NCBI GenBank assembly: GCA_903813345.2
Contig: CAIIXF020000011.1
Coordinates: 7,400,571-7,464,570 of the forward strand
Source of the DNA: Owenia fusiformis
Taxonomy: Eukaryota > Annelida > Polychaeta > Sabellida > Oweniidae
Direction: 5' to 3'
DNA: 64,000 bases
Position numbers and translations under genes: made by a program. Under the pieces are notes generated by a model. The model saw only the letters and a list, made by a program, of their open reading frames with translations. It had not been told where the DNA came from and did not search any database. Below, piece by piece: positions 13,102 through 25,239 of the stretch. Each line of letters begins with the position of its first letter. The stretch's first letter is position 1.

Positions 13102-13522
13102 CTGTAAAAAGGGTAATTTTGACACTGGGAAATTTTAGCGATTTTTCAGTTTTAGGGGGTTTTAGTGCGGGAAATTTTAGCGAAATGAAGATTAATCTTT
13201 AAAAAATCAAATTAGCTAAATGCATCAGAAATTTTATCATTTATGGCAGAAGAATGAATAACGGACATGACAGAGGAATTATCAAAATGTAAGACTTTTA
13301 ACACACATGGTATTGGTCTACTGTACTACTGTAATCTCATCTGACTAATCACAAAATCACGGTAGCATTTAAAATCGTTGTAGTTTCCCGGGAATTTGCA
13401 AATTTTAGCGCCCGGTTTATTTTAACCCCGGTTTATTTTAGCGAATTGAATTTCTAGCGAAACTATAGCGATCGCTAACAATCGCTAACAATTACCCCTC
13501 GCTAACAATACCCGTTTTACAG
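13102..13522. mobile_element. TA-flanked MITE inside the minisatellite (421 bp)
   Basis: The ends are CTGTAAAAAGGGTA and, in complement, TACCCGTTTTACAG (imperfect inverted repeat), flanked by TA on both sides. Removing the element and one TA restores the array sequence ACTAAGTATTTATCATCC exactly, so both boundaries and the target duplication are clear. Internally it repeats the motif TTTTAGCGA in both orientations. TA duplication is typical of Tc1/mariner-type elements. No coding capacity. Confidence 0.9.
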
Positions 13523-13930
13523 TATTTATCATCCCTAATGGGTGAGCATAAATGGACTAAGTATTTGTCATCCTTTATGGATGAGCATTAATGGACTAAG
13601 TATTTGTCATCCTTTATGGATGAGCATAAATGGACTAAGTATTTATCATCTCAAATGGATGTGCATAAATGGACTAAGTATTTGTCATCCTTTATGGAGG
13701 AGCATAAATATGGACTAAGTATTTGTCATCCTTTATGGATGTGCATAAATGGACTAAGTATTTACCATCCCTAATGGATGAGCATAAATGGACTAAGTAT
13801 TTGTCACCCATGAGCATAAATGGACTAAGTATTTTTCATCCCTCATGGATGAGCATACATGTATTAAGTATTTGTCATCCTTAATGGACTAAGTAAAATA
13901 TATACATGTCCTCCCTAATTGATGAACATA
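13523..13930. repeat. 39-bp minisatellite, array 2, right part
   Basis: Continuation of the array after the MITE. Units become degenerate after about 13880 and pass into the shared 3' flank. Confidence 0.9.
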
Positions 13931-14300
13931 AGTGAAATATATACATGTCCTTAATGGATGATCAAAAGTGAAATATGTACATGTCGCCCTTAATGAAATA
14001 TGTACACGTCATCCTTAATGGATGAGCATAAGTGGAATATAAACATGTTGTCCTAAATAGGTGACCATAAAATGAATAAAGTACGATTCATTTTTATAAA
14101 CACTAATGCATGTTGATTTGAAATGTGTTTAAACTTCAGTACAATATGAATATGTCCAAAATACTAGACTTGAAATTATAGCAGTTTCATCAGTTTTCTA
14201 ATAGTATTAAGTTTTCTCAATAGGTGGCCAACAAAAATGGTGGAGTATTTACCCAATAGATGGCAAATAAAAATGGTGGAAATACAAATTTTACCAAAGG

Positions 14301-14987
14301 AGTGGCATTGATGTGGAGAACTGAATTCAACAATGTTTTTCTCTTAAAAAAATCATTGAAAACATTCTGTTAAAAAACATGTTATTTTATGTAATGTTGA
14401 CTGATTTGACAAAATTTTAATGCAAAATTATTTAGAAATATTTTATATAACTGTTTTTGTTTTTTAGTGGAATTGTTTTTGCTCCTTTCAAGCAATTCTT
14501 GAGAATGAAATAAAATGTCTTTCCGAACCTTGTTGGAACAAAATAGCATATACAACATGTTTTTCGACCTCTCAATATTATAGTTATATGAAGGAATTTT
14601 TGATTGATTTTAAAAAAAAAGTATTCAAAAAATTATAAAACAAAATCCCCAAAATAGATAAAAATCAATATAAACCTTTTATTTCATTAACAAGATACTT
14701 TTTTGAAATCAACCAAAATTTCCTTTGTACAATTACAATATTGAGAGACCTAAACATGTTTCTTTATGTCGCTTTGTTCCAATGAGGTTCGGAAAGATGT
14801 TTCATTTCTAATTCACTCTGGAAACATGATACCAAGAACAAAACAGGTGTGTATATATATTTTTTTCAAATTAAATTGTTACCATTCAAAAGATGACCAT
14901 TAAATTGACGATGTGGTAAATGTTTAGATTTTTTATGACTGGTTAAGAAAAACGTGTGTTCAAAAAGTTCTACATATCGATACCACT
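14301..14987. mobile_element. Foldback/MITE element, about 690 bp
   Basis: The ends are inverted copies (AGTGGCATTGATGTGGAGAA at 14301, and the related complement ending at about 14987). The interior also pairs, for example TCTTTCCGAACC (about 14519) with GGTTCGGAAAGA (about 14789). It interrupts the 3' flank of repeated unit copy 2. No gene. Confidence 0.75.
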
Positions 14988-15353
14988 CCTTTACTTTGCA
15001 AAAGGACTAATAAAAATGGCGGAAAATTGAAATGATCCCATATTTTACCCAATAGATGGCTAATAAAAATGGCGGGAATGGAAATTGTACCAAAAACCAA
15101 AGAAATATAAAATCCCTTTTAAGGTAAGCTTAAAACGTAGTTTGGGAAAATAATTTATACATCCTGCAGAGTATGACAAAATATTGCCCCTAATTGTTCA
15201 ATAATGAGTACACATAATGAATAAAAGGTTTTCTTTCAAGAAAATATGAGCAACTTGACTATCCAAAACTGAGTGAATTCGATTTCTAATGTTAGGGATT
15301 CTCCCCTTAAAACATGAGGGTTTTATCCATCAAACTAACCCATAATTAGGGTA

Positions 15354-16066
15354 CACTCCCCTCCATAAGTTTGGCAACCTTTGCTCCCCATTTAACTATG
15401 TGTTAAAGCCTCTTTACCTTTGAATTTTTATTTACTCAACTTGTGATGAAAATACTTATACTATTGATGGAAACATAATTTGACTTTATTTCCAATACCT
15501 CCAAATTTTCTCAATTTTTTTCCTTGATAACAATAAGTCGAAAATTGATAATAAATTTTCAAAAATCCACATTCCCATGTTAACCAATGGGAAATGGTAG
15601 GTTTGCCGCAAGTCATATGACAGAATATCTATCCAGCCCAGTCCTTGCAAAAAATACGAGTTAGATAAGCAATTGAATTTGCTAACTTTATTTAACAAAA
15701 AAATGATAAGTTTCTTCAAGTTTAACAAAGTTATAGGGCTTTAAAGTCAAAATTGTTTTTCAAAAATCCTTTCCCATTGAAATAACGCAGGGGGCGAAAA
15801 ATGATTTTCAAAAATGGCTTTGAAGCCCTGTAACTTTAGTATCGATCAAGTGGTTTACATGGGAATGACGATTTTCAAAAATTCATCAAATTTATCATTA
15901 ATTTCCAACCTAATGTTTGGGAAAAAATTGGGAAAATTTGTTATGTTTCCATCAATATTATAAATTATTACATCTCAGGTTAAGTAAATAAAAATTCAAA
16001 CATAAAGAGGCGTTAACACGTAGTTCAATGGGGGAGCTAAGGTTGCCAAACTTATGGAGGGGAGTG
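15354..16066. mobile_element. TA-flanked foldback MITE (713 bp)
   Basis: Terminal inverted repeats begin CACTCCCCTCCATAAG at 15354 and end in the complement at 16066, each side followed by TA. The pairing continues inward over roughly 150 bp. The structure fits a non-autonomous Tc1/mariner-type element. The open frame inside on the minus strand has no recognisable motif. Confidence 0.85.
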
Positions 16067-16466
16067 TAACTCTCCGCCAAAAACCCTAGGAATTTTATCC
16101 ACTCACCATTAACTATTTCCCCATAAAATATTATAATGAGGGTTTCTACCCATTATCCATTGAAAGAATTCTTCCATAAAAACAAGAGGAGTTTGTCCCA
16201 TAAGATATGAATGGCTATGTTTATGAAATAAGGTTCACTTTATTCAACTTATGCAAATGATTTTACCCGCCAAATAGATGTGATTTCTCGCTAAACAGGT
16301 AAAATTTCCCGCCAGAATGTGGATCAATTGCCCGCAAAAAAGGTACATGATCCCGCCAAACATGGCGTAGAATAATGGAAATAGCGTCATGAATCCTGGG
16401 ACAATGAATCTCGGATCCAGTACGTCATTAAGGCCAGGGTGCATGTTGGGACATTTTCTGCATTCC

Positions 16467-16795
16467 TCAATTGAGTCACATGATATTTTTCAAACATGAA
16501 TCACTCCTTCCCCACATTATCTACATCTTCCAGTTTTGCACAAAGAGTATGTACCTAGAAAAGACTTGTGAGAAGATTTGTTTGGTAAATTGTATAAAAA
16601 ACGAAACAATTCAGTGAAAAACATTCTGAAAATTTTTTGCATTTTTTCACTGAATTTTCTTGTTTTTTATACACTTCATCAAAACATTCTTGTCACAATT
16701 CTTTTCTAGGCATATGAGTGCACTCTTTGAGGAAGATGTAGGCCATGTGGGGAAGGAGTGATTCTTCTTTGAAAAATAACATGTGACTCAATTGA
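16467..16795. mobile_element. Foldback MITE (329 bp)
   Basis: Ends TCAATTGAGTCACATG (16467) and the complementary CATGTGACTCAATTGA (16795). Further inside, ATCACTCCTTCCCCACAT pairs with ATGTGGGGAAGGAGTGAT. A diverged partial copy of the interior lies at about 23168-23340. No target duplication was identified. Confidence 0.8.
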
Positions 16796-18150
16796 TGATT
16801 TGCGATCACCGGATAGATTCTATCTTGTAGTGACGTCACAATTAGGCCACTAAGCTTTAGATGTTTGATTTTGAGAGATTATCTTCTATATTTCGTGCTT
16901 TATTGATTTATTTTTCACATAAGTGTTTGATTTGACTAGATCAACATTCATTCAAAGCACATGTCAAGTCTAGGATCCTACTGACATGATTTAGATAGCG
17001 GTTAAGCGCCCCCCAATTTTGATAAAAAAGGGGGGGGGGCGCTTATAGACATCAATGTTTAGCATGAATTTCACCAGACCCTAAGATTCAGAATATTTGA
17101 TACAAGTCCTTTGGACTTGTAAGTCAAAACTTTACAAGTCCATCCAAAAAAATACAAGCCAAAAAGGACTTTTAAATCTGAACGTTACAAGTCCAATAAA
17201 TCACTTACCGTATTCTTTAGGGGCGCTTAGAAAAATCAGAATAATAGAGTTGTCCTAAAGAAAATGCCCCCCCCCCCCCCCCCAACTGAGCTCTATATGT
17301 ACTTGGTCCTGAAGACCCCCTCCCCCACCAACCATCTGTGTTTTTAATGTGCCCATATATGAAAGAAGAAAAACAGGAATTTCATGAGGCTAGTAAAGTT
17401 TTCTTGCCAAAAATCAGAAACATCAGAACGGGTATGAGCATATCTCTGCAATAATGGCATGGATTGTTATTGGAGAGTTTACCGTAAAGATCGCTAAATG
17501 AACCAAGAATCAATTGCAGAAATTCCCAATAGAGCCCTGCGAATTGAATGAAGAGTTTTCCCCGATTATCTTTATCATTTCCGCAAAAGATCGTCGGATA
17601 TTTTTATTCATATTACCGCGGATTGGGGAAACCATGACCAATATTGACGTATATAGTCAATCAAGGTAAGCTCATAGGTCGTTTTGAAATACGCCAGGGG
17701 GACTTGTATTTTGTGACGAAGCACGCCAGCCACTAAAACTAGGCGCCGCTGGCGTGTGGGAATCTTAGGGTCTGAATTTCACTGAAACTTCACACATATA
17801 AAAATAAACTCATGATCTAGTCAAATCGGCATACCTGGTAAATATCCGACCCATTGCTTTCATAAAAGAAACAATAATATTTTCAGCTCAAAACTGCCAT
17901 GTGTCCACCATTTCATGATTCCATCATGTCTGATATCATTGTTATATGACGTCATACCAATAAGACGAAATACATATCAGTATCCACAAACAAAACACTT
18001 GAATTATGATTGCAAAAGGTCAATTGAATGCAGAAAATTTCCCATCATGCACGCACCCTGATCTTAATGTTTGAAAATCAAAATATTGACAAATTTTGAC
18101 CTAAAAAGCCGACATATTATTGCAGCAAATATTAAAATAAGGGTAGTCAA
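16796..18150. other. Intergenic with G- and C-homopolymer tracts
   Basis: No gene seen. A run of G at about 17029-17039 and a run of about 17 C at 17267-17283 lie within sequence that resembles a degraded repeat (both are next to GGGGGGCGCTT-type motifs). 17100-17170 contains short reiterated TACAAGTCCA motifs. Confidence 0.5.
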
Positions 18151-19231
18151 GGGGTCAACCCAGTTGTCCGAAACCCAGTTGTCCGAAACCCAATTCTCCG
18201 AAACCCAGCTCTCCGAAAATTACAGCTTACAGCTCTATGAACGATCACTTTTTCATTGGTAAAGGGTGTATTTGAGAGTAAATTTCATCAACTGAACGAT
18301 TCCTTTATGGGCTGGTATTTAATAAAACTGTCAAAAGATGAAAGTACAAGGGCATAAACAGGTGATATCGATGTTCAAACAAACAAAGTTAAATTATGTT
18401 ATTCTCATCGCAAAGTGGAGTTTACATAAAATACATAGGGGTGTACAATTTTTAAACCAATTTTCTTAATGGCCCATGGGCCTTTTTTGAGAGGGAACAA
18501 CATTTGTTCCAATGGTTGATGGGCGTTCATAAAAGGGAAAATAGCTTTCCCAAGCCAGTGGGCATTTATTTAGTAAAGTTGACATGTACATCTTTTGAAA
18601 CCAAAACTTATTCTTCACTTACGTCCTCTGTTCGAGAAATAGAGATTAAATTCAAAAGGATGAAGGAATTACATGCCGAAAATGAAACTTCTTGCGAATG
18701 GGAGAACAACCATTTTGATACGAGGACAGCCTGTCTTCGTTTCCAGTTGATCCCAAGTGATTAAGTTTAGAATGTTTTGTTCTTTTACGATTTGATAAGA
18801 GACAGAGACTAAGAAATTAAATGCGACGAAATATTTTGACAACATAATATGTATACTGTTTTATTCTTAAAGTTCTATACTTATTTTATCTGTTTCAAAA
18901 TGGTTCATTTTATTTTGCCTATATAAAAGAGATTGAAGAAGATAAATAAATTGTTCCATAATATATATTGTGTTTTGATAACCTTTTCAGAATCTCAATG
19001 TAAAATAAATCCCCTGTTCCTGCCATTCTTGTAATGTCATGCAATGGATGCAATTCAAAGTGTGAGATCTATGAACATCAGAATGCGTCCATGCCATTAA
19101 TTTGGCCAAATACATGGCATGGAACTGGCCTAAGCTTAAAGTACGTCCCCCCATTCTCTGGTAAATTATGACTATATTTTTCGGAGTAATGGGTTTCGAA
19201 CAACTGGGTTTCGGACAACTGGGGTGTACCC
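18151..19231. mobile_element. 15-bp-tandem-arm element, copy A (1081 bp)
   Basis: The left end is GGGGTCAACCCAGTTG followed by four 15-bp units (CCCAGTTGTCCGAAA and variants). The right end carries three units in inverted orientation and finishes GGGGTGTACCC. The flanks GTAGTCAA (18143-18150) and GTTGTCAA (19232-19239) match at 7 of 8 positions and are a probable target duplication. The body (about 18225-19185) is shared with copy B and with 38890-39838. The open frame at 18504-18764 has no recognisable motif and is not conserved intact in copy B. Confidence 0.85.
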
Positions 19232-19270
19232 GTTGTCAACATATTGATTTAGCTTTGATCTCTTAATCCG

Positions 19271-19860
19271 TTGAAAATGACGAAACAGGAAGTGACAAAA
19301 ACTTTGCATTTTTTGAACAAAGATAATAGAGTTCTGGTTTGACCTCCAGTCAATTTAACTATTTCCACATATCATTTACATGACCAGGATCACAATGTGC
19401 ATGGTCAGAATGACCCTAAACATGATGAAATAACCTTTTTAGCCCTTTGAAAGTGTGACTGAAAAAAAGCTTAAAGAAGGAGCAAGGGAAGGTCACTGAA
19501 CAGAATCTTTTGGATTTTTCAGAAAATGTGCCCAATATAATGCTCTAATTGATACAATCTTTGAAATTTTAGAAAATTGTCTGAAACAAAAATGGCGGTC
19601 ATAAAAAGGAAAATAGATCGCTTTTCAAATCATTTTTTTCATTTTTTTTCTTTTTCTATGAATGATATCAAATTTTCAAAGATTGTATCATTTAGAGCAA
19701 TATATTGGGCACATTTTCTGAAAAATTCAAAAGATTCTGTTCACTGACCAATTCCTACCTCGGACCTCCTACCTCCTACTTTTAGCTATTTTTCAGTCAC
19801 ATTTTCATAGGGCTGAAAAGGTTATCTCATCATGTTTATAGGGTCATTCTGACTTAGTCG
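19271..19860. repeat. Inverted repeat related to the element at 22748-23122
   Basis: Arms of about 200 bp (about 19402-19600 and 19655-19853) pair; both contain GTGCCCAATATA-type and CAAAAGATTCTGTTCA motifs in opposite orientation. Parts match the shorter TTAA-flanked element at 22748-23122, so this is an older or larger relative. Boundaries are approximate. Confidence 0.7.
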
Positions 19861-20067
19861 GGTCTCTAGCCAATTCTTGGCTAGAAGTGTTTCCATCTGG
19901 AACACCGTGAACTAATGTAAAATCTTAAGCCGGCGTTCAATGAATTTATGTGATATTCTAGAAATCATTCTATTTCATGAATTGAAATGGTAACGGCTTG
20001 GCTTGTTGATGAGATATTGAACGTTTTCATTTAAAATAGCCGTTGTCTTGTTCTCCATTTTGAAAGC

Positions 20068-21206
20068 GGGGTCAACCCAGTTGTCCGAAACCCAGTTCTC
20101 CGAAACCCAGTTTTCCGAAACCCAGTTGTCCGAAACCCAGTTCTCCGAAAATTAGGGGGATCTTATTTGAAAAATACAATTTTTTAAACGAATCTCGTTG
20201 TTGCAACCTCTGCGAATCACAACATAACATTGGAATAACGCCTACGAAAGTTCATATACAGGTGATATAGATGTTCAAACAAACAAAGTTAAATTATGTT
20301 ATTCTCATTGTAAAATGGCGTTTACACAACATATATAGGGGTCTACAATTTTTAAACCAATGTTCTTTATGGCCCATGGGCCTTTTTTGAGAGGGAACAA
20401 CGTTTTTCCAATGGGTGATGGGCGTTCATAAAAGGAAAAATAGCTTTCCCAAGCCAGTGTGCATTTATTTAGTAAAGTTAACATGTACATCTTTTGAAAC
20501 CAAAACTTATTCTTCACTTTCGTACTCTGTTCGAGAAATAGAGATTAAATTAAGAGAATGAAGTGAGTACATGGCGAATATGAAACTTCTTGCGAATGGG
20601 AGAACATCCATTTTGATACGAGGACAGCCTGCCTTCGTTTCCAGTTGATCCCAAGTGATTAAGTTAAGAATGTTTTGTTCTTTTACGATTTGACAAGATA
20701 CAGAGACTAAATGCGACGAAATATTTTGACAACGTAATATGTATACTGTTTTATTCTTAAAATACTATATGCGTAAACTTATTTTATCTGTTTCAAAATG
20801 ATTCATTTTATTTTGCCTACATGTGCATGTATATAAAAGAGATTGAAGAAGATAATTGATAAACTGTTCCGTAATATATATATTGTGTTTTGATAACCTT
20901 TTTTTAGAATCACAATGTAAAATAAATTACCCGTTCCTGCCATTCTGGTAACGCGTGCAATGGATGCAATTCAAAGTGAGAGAGAGATCTATGAACATCA
21001 GAATGCGTCCATGCCATTAATTTGGCCAAATACATGGCATGAAACTGGCCTAAGCTAAGTACGTCTCCCCTTTCTCTGGTAAATTATGATTATATATTCC
21101 GGAGTAATGGGTTTCGGACAAGTGGGTTTCGGACAACTGGGTTTCGGAGAACTGGGTTTCGGACAACTGGGTTTCGGAGAACTGGGTTTCGGAGAACTGG
21201 GGCAGG
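20068..21206. mobile_element. 15-bp-tandem-arm element, copy B (about 1.14 kb)
   Basis: Same organisation as copy A: GGGGTCAACCCAG at 20068 and five 15-bp units on the left, about seven inverted units on the right (about 21098-21203). The body matches copy A with small insertions and deletions. The right tip has diverged (CTGGGGCAGGGC), so no target duplication could be read. Repeat number per arm differs from copy A, showing that the arms change length. Confidence 0.85.
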
Positions 21207-21244
21207 GCTGTCAACTTGGGACCACCTAATATGAGTGACTTCAA

Positions 21245-21365
21245 AATGTTGGACACCTAAGTCCAAATCTGAACACTTTTGTCCAAATTTTGAACACCTT
21301 TGGCCAACTTTTAAACACCTTTGGCCAAAGTTTGAGCACCTTTGCCAAACTTTAAACACCTCAAA
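21245..21365. repeat. Short tandem repeat, about 22-bp period
   Basis: Five to six degenerate units of the type AACACCTTTGGCCAA.. AGTTTGAGC occur before the poly-G tract. The frames open on either strand across it are repeat artefacts. Confidence 0.7.
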
Positions 21366-21399
21366 TTTTTCGCGCTCGTTACGCTCGCGATGTCGTCAA

Positions 21400-21400
<1 letters not shown>

Positions 21401-21432
<32 letters not shown>
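21401..21432 (+). repeat. Poly-G tract of 32 bases
   Basis: An uninterrupted run of 32 G follows GATGTCGTCAAC. It makes spurious polyglycine and polyproline frames in both strands. Length in the assembly may be unreliable. Confidence 0.9.
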
Positions 21433-21435
<3 letters not shown>

Positions 21436-21449
21436 GGTACGAAAAATTT

Positions 21450-21720
21450 CCAATGAACATGCGTGACACATACGGGATTCGCGTGACAAATCCGAAAAAA
21501 TTGCGTTCGGTTTTTTCCGGCGTTCGTATTTTTACCGTATCGTAAACATATTTCGAAAAAATTTCTACAGAAATATTTTTGCTTGACAATTACCAGGTAA
21601 AATGCGTATTTTGCGTGACATTTTCTGTCACGCAAAAAAAACTGGCGTGACTTCAAATTCCTCAGCAAATGCGTGACAAATACGCAAAATTTATTTATGT
21701 CCCCAACTGTACACACAAAA
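21450..21720. repeat. Dispersed repeat with GCGTGACA motifs
   Basis: GCGTGACA/TGTCACGC motifs recur in both orientations. The sequence has a recognisable relative at about 42068-42300 (shared TTCTGTCACGCAAA and AGCAAATGCGTGACA), so this is a dispersed repeat family. No gene. Confidence 0.7.
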
Positions 21721-21729
21721 TTTAAGTTA

Positions 21730-22119
21730 CAGTAAAATTATAAATGTTTGTGAGAACTTTGAATTTAAAAAATAAGCAATCAAATGACCAAATTGAAACA
21801 GTATATGTAAAAATAGAAACATTTATATTTATCCTAACTTTTGTATATTTCAGATAGTAATGTATAATGTGCAGCAAAGCTGTGGCCTTTTGTAATTTTG
21901 GAAGTTTCAGCCATGTTAATTTTTCCGAAAATAACATGGCAGAGAAGTATCAAATATAAGAGGACAAAGATATGATAGCCAAACTACAAAACAAACTAAA
22001 ATATACAAAAGTTGGGATAAATATAAACGTTTCTATTTTTACATAAACTGTTTCAATTTGGTCAATTGATTGCTTATTTTCTAAATTCAAAGTACTCACA
22101 AACATTTAAAATTTTACTG
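21730..22119. mobile_element. TA-flanked foldback MITE (390 bp)
   Basis: Ends CAGTAAAATTATAAATG and its imperfect complement ending TTTTACTG, flanked by TA. Arms of about 120 bp pair (for example ACAGTATATGTAAAAATAGA with a complement near 22040). Partial relatives of the centre are at about 53700-53760 and 57640-57800. Confidence 0.85.
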
Positions 22120-22747
22120 TAGATGGTGTTCACTATATGACGTTTGTAAAATGCAACTTCAACTTGATACTCCTATAGGAATATTATACGTACATGAAGC
22201 TTATACTATTCACTTTATAAACATGAAGGTAATTAATCGTTAGGAATGAGAATTATTACAAAATTTGGGATAAATTCTTACCACGTCGGCTTCGTCCATT
22301 GAATACTTCTTCATTGTCCTTCAATCAAGAATCTGATTGGTTGAATAGGAAATGGCGGGAAATTATAGGGAGCATACATTTTTGCATATTAAATGAGAGA
22401 AAATGATCACGGTGGACAATGTTGACGCACCAATCACTTGTCTAGATTTGCATCTAGAATTGTAGTGCATTGCGATGGCCAATGTGGATCAAAATAAATA
22501 TTTATAGTTGTAAAACATACGTTTTTGCTTTTCAAATTAAAGTATGACTGAATGCTCGAATAATGTCTGGATACGATGCTTTGGAGTAAAGTTGCAAATT
22601 GGTAATTTATTAAATCTAAAACTTAGGTAAAAACTCACCTCTAGGAGACCATCATGGAGCCAGCCCGTTTCAGACCCATAGGCTTATCTTATTTATTTAT
22701 TCCTTTTTTGTTATAAAGCCTGGTCATGCATATCTTAATGTGCTTAA
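22120..22747. other. Intergenic, nothing recognised
   Basis: AT-rich sequence without recognisable genes or repeats. Confidence 0.4.
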
Positions 22748-23122
22748 GGTGCCATGGAAGTTAACAGGAAATGATAAAACAGGAAGTGACAAACATGCTC
22801 TAACTGATTGTATCAGTTAGAGCATTATATTGGGCACATTTTCTGAAAAATTCAAAAGATTCTGTTCAGTGACCTTCCCTAGCTCCTATTTTTAGCCTTT
22901 TTTCAGTCACACTTTCAAAGGGCTAAAAAGGTGATTTCATCATGTTTATGGTCATTCTGACCATGTACATTGTAATCATGGCCATGTAAGTGATATGTGA
23001 AAATAGTTAAATTGACTGGAGGTCAAACCAGAACTCTGTTATCTTTGTTCAAAAAATGTCTAAAAATGCAAATTTTTTTGTTACTTCCTGTTTCGTCATT
23101 TCCTGTTAACTTCCATGACACC
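22748..23122. mobile_element. TTAA-flanked foldback MITE (375 bp)
   Basis: Begins GGTGCCATGGAAGTTAACAG and ends with CTGTTAACTTCCATGACACC, each side flanked by TTAA (22744-22747 and 23123-23126). A TTAA target duplication is characteristic of piggyBac- and Kolobok-type elements, so it is probably a non-autonomous member of such a group. Confidence 0.8.
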
Positions 23123-23402
23123 TTAAGTTAAGTCTGCATGTTCGGAATTCAAGTTGCTGCATTTTTCAAATAGGAATTACTCCTTCTCCACATTGTCTAC
23201 ATCTTTCATGTTTGCACAAATAGTGCAATGAACCTAGAAAAGTTTGGTGAGAAAATTTGTTTTGTAAAACCAATAATAAACTAGAAAATTCGGTGTCAGA
23301 TGGCACTGAATTTTCTCGTTTCTTATACATTTTACAAAAAAAAATCTTCTACAGGTTTTCATAGGCTGCTTGTCAAAAGCGACATTTTCCACCTTCTGGG
23401 AC

Positions 23403-24232
23403 AGAGGCGTAGCTAGCCCATTTTGCGAGTGTACGCCCGTATGATTTCCCGGTTTTATCAAAATTAACAAAACGATGGTTCCATAAAATAGGAAGATCCC
23501 GGGTGTTCAGAAGATAGGTGACACACTAAACACCCTTAATTCAATGAAGGAAATATGTATTGTTTGATCATTTTGACATAGCTTTTTAAAGGGATTGATT
23601 AACAGATAATATTCGGGAACCAAAATAGACAGATTCTATATAATCATACCATCGGCGATCGAAGCCGTCTATCAAGGCGATTTTTTTTTTAGGCTACCTA
23701 AAACTGTATGTATGAGGCTCATTGTTTTAAGCTTTTGTTGTCATTCTCCATGAAATATTATTATTTTTTCTGTGTTTGTTTTTATCTAGCTCACAAGATG
23801 ATTAACAATAAAAGAACAGTTACACGACCGTCTCAACTCCATTTCGGATCGTAACAATCTGTACGTGATTCTAGAATAAATTCTATCTTTCTGTTTTTTG
23901 CATTTGCGAACATGTCAATAACAGTATCAATGTTTATATCCTGTTCCCTATGGATATGTATCATGGCCAAGGAAGAAAGTCTTTCCTCGTTCATTGTGGA
24001 ACGCAAGTATGACTTAATGCGTTTCAAACTGCTAAAGCTTCGTTCAGCCACGCAAGTTTATAATAGACATCGGGGTAAAGAGGCTGGGGGTCTGTTGAAT
24101 AGTCTCCTATCGATTTCTATCTCTTGGTAAAATATTTATTTTTCATCACAATTAATCAGGTAAATTTTATTTTTCCTTAAAATTTGAGAGTACGCCTGGG
24201 CGTACTTGGCGTACACGTAGCTACGCCACTGG
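23403..24232 (-). mobile_element. Degraded hAT-type element
   Basis: The ends carry inverted CAGAGGCGTAGCTAG (23403) and TAGCTACGCCACTG (24219-24232), with further pairing of GTACGCCC motifs. Such CAG..GCGTAGC ends are typical of hAT transposons. The remnant of a hAT transposase C-terminus lies inside on the minus strand. No 8-bp target duplication could be read. Confidence 0.75.
23833..24066 (-). pseudogene. hAT transposase C-terminal fragment
   Basis: The minus-strand translation contains AERSFSSLKRIKSYLR, followed by MNEERLSSLAMIHIHR, which is the usual C-terminal dimerisation motif (Dimer_Tnp_hAT) of hAT transposases of the ZMYM1-like invertebrate and vertebrate group. Only about 75 residues remain. 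The DNA-binding and catalytic parts are absent, so it cannot encode an active enzyme. It belongs to the element at 23403-24232. Confidence 0.8.
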
Positions 24233-25239
24233 GGATATGCAGCATGCTTCTTCAAAGATGTTGGAAACTTGTATGTTGAACTTGTGCTTTCTTCCGCGCT
24301 CTAGGTTGTATTCAGTTTTGAACAGAATACTCAATCGACCGGGCGCCGGCTAATGCCTGGGTCACATTTGCTCCGATCCATCGGCCGGCGCCCGGCCGAT
24401 CTAGTGCTGCCATCTTTTATACAGCTTTTAATTTGGGCTAGAGTTCCATTCACTTACATGCTAAAATCTTGGAAAAGTGGGTTAACTTCATGATTTGTCA
24501 AAGTGTCTTAGTTGTATCTGTATAAAACTTGAATGATATACCACATGATGACCCTGTTTATGTACATGTTGTGATTAAACATGCAAATGTTGACCAACAT
24601 ACAAATATCGCCTGTTCCATTTACACGACGCTTAAGAAATCATTTGTGAGCTTATATATACTAGTATATACGATATGCGAAGTGAACATGAATAATAGAT
24701 ATGTATATAAATCTCTTTAAAAACAAAATAAATATCAATTTTACATATCGCAGATACACTGATCCTCACCTGGTTATGAAGACGTTACAAAATGGATGTG
24801 CTATTGGAGCCAGGGTCTCAAAAGTGACTTTAATAGAATAGTTCTTGCCTAGACATTTTATACTGGTTTTTGTGAAGAACAGAGTGTTGAGGAACACAAA
24901 AATCCTATACTGAACGTAAAATTGATCTTGCGAAATCAAAATATGGCTATGTTTAACGGATATATAATTATAACTATCAGGGGCTTTGAAAAACAGTAAA
25001 GATGAGTTTTTTGATGAATACGTATAATCAATTAGATTCATTTTCATTAATTAAATGCAATAAATATGGTTTCGCTTTCTAATCAAATGTGAAAGTACTC
25101 TAATAACGAAAGTGAAAGTATTTGACCGTTGTTAGGAATTCCCCAGAACAAGTGTCACAATGAATGTCACCATACCATCCAATCCCATGTTGATGACGTA
25201 ATACTTGTAGCCCGCTTGCCAATATAATGTTCTTAACAA
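24233..25239. other. Intergenic, with a GC-rich palindrome near 24338-24395
   Basis: GGGCGCCGGC and CCGGCGCCCGGCC pair around a short loop (about 24339-24390). Otherwise AT-rich; no gene recognised. Confidence 0.5.

Larger units (their letters stand above)
11291..14300. repeat. Large repeated unit, copy 2
   Basis: This is the second copy of the unit at 1-3525, with the same order: leader 11291-12340, 39-bp array, 3' flank. Its array is interrupted by a small inverted-repeat element (13102-13522), and its 3' flank is followed by another (14301-14987). Beyond that second insertion, at about 14995-15100, the reiterated motif with ATAGATGGCTAATA resumes, so the original unit probably extended to about 15100. 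Confidence 0.85.

Noticed and set aside
1-14300. Helitron-type (HINE) origin for the minisatellite-bearing unit
   Set aside because: Bivalve Helitron derivatives often carry central tandem repeats, but I found no TC start, CTRR end or terminal hairpin, and the left end is outside the window.
18504-18764. 86-codon frame inside element copy A
   Set aside because: The corresponding region of copies B and C is frameshifted, and no motif is recognisable.
18151-21206. CRISPR-like array of 15-bp repeats
   Set aside because: Repeats are directly adjacent without spacers, occur as inverted pairs at element ends, and the genome is eukaryotic.
21311-21716. Frames with polyglycine or polyproline on both strands
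   Set aside because: They are translations of the 32-G tract and have no other coding signal.
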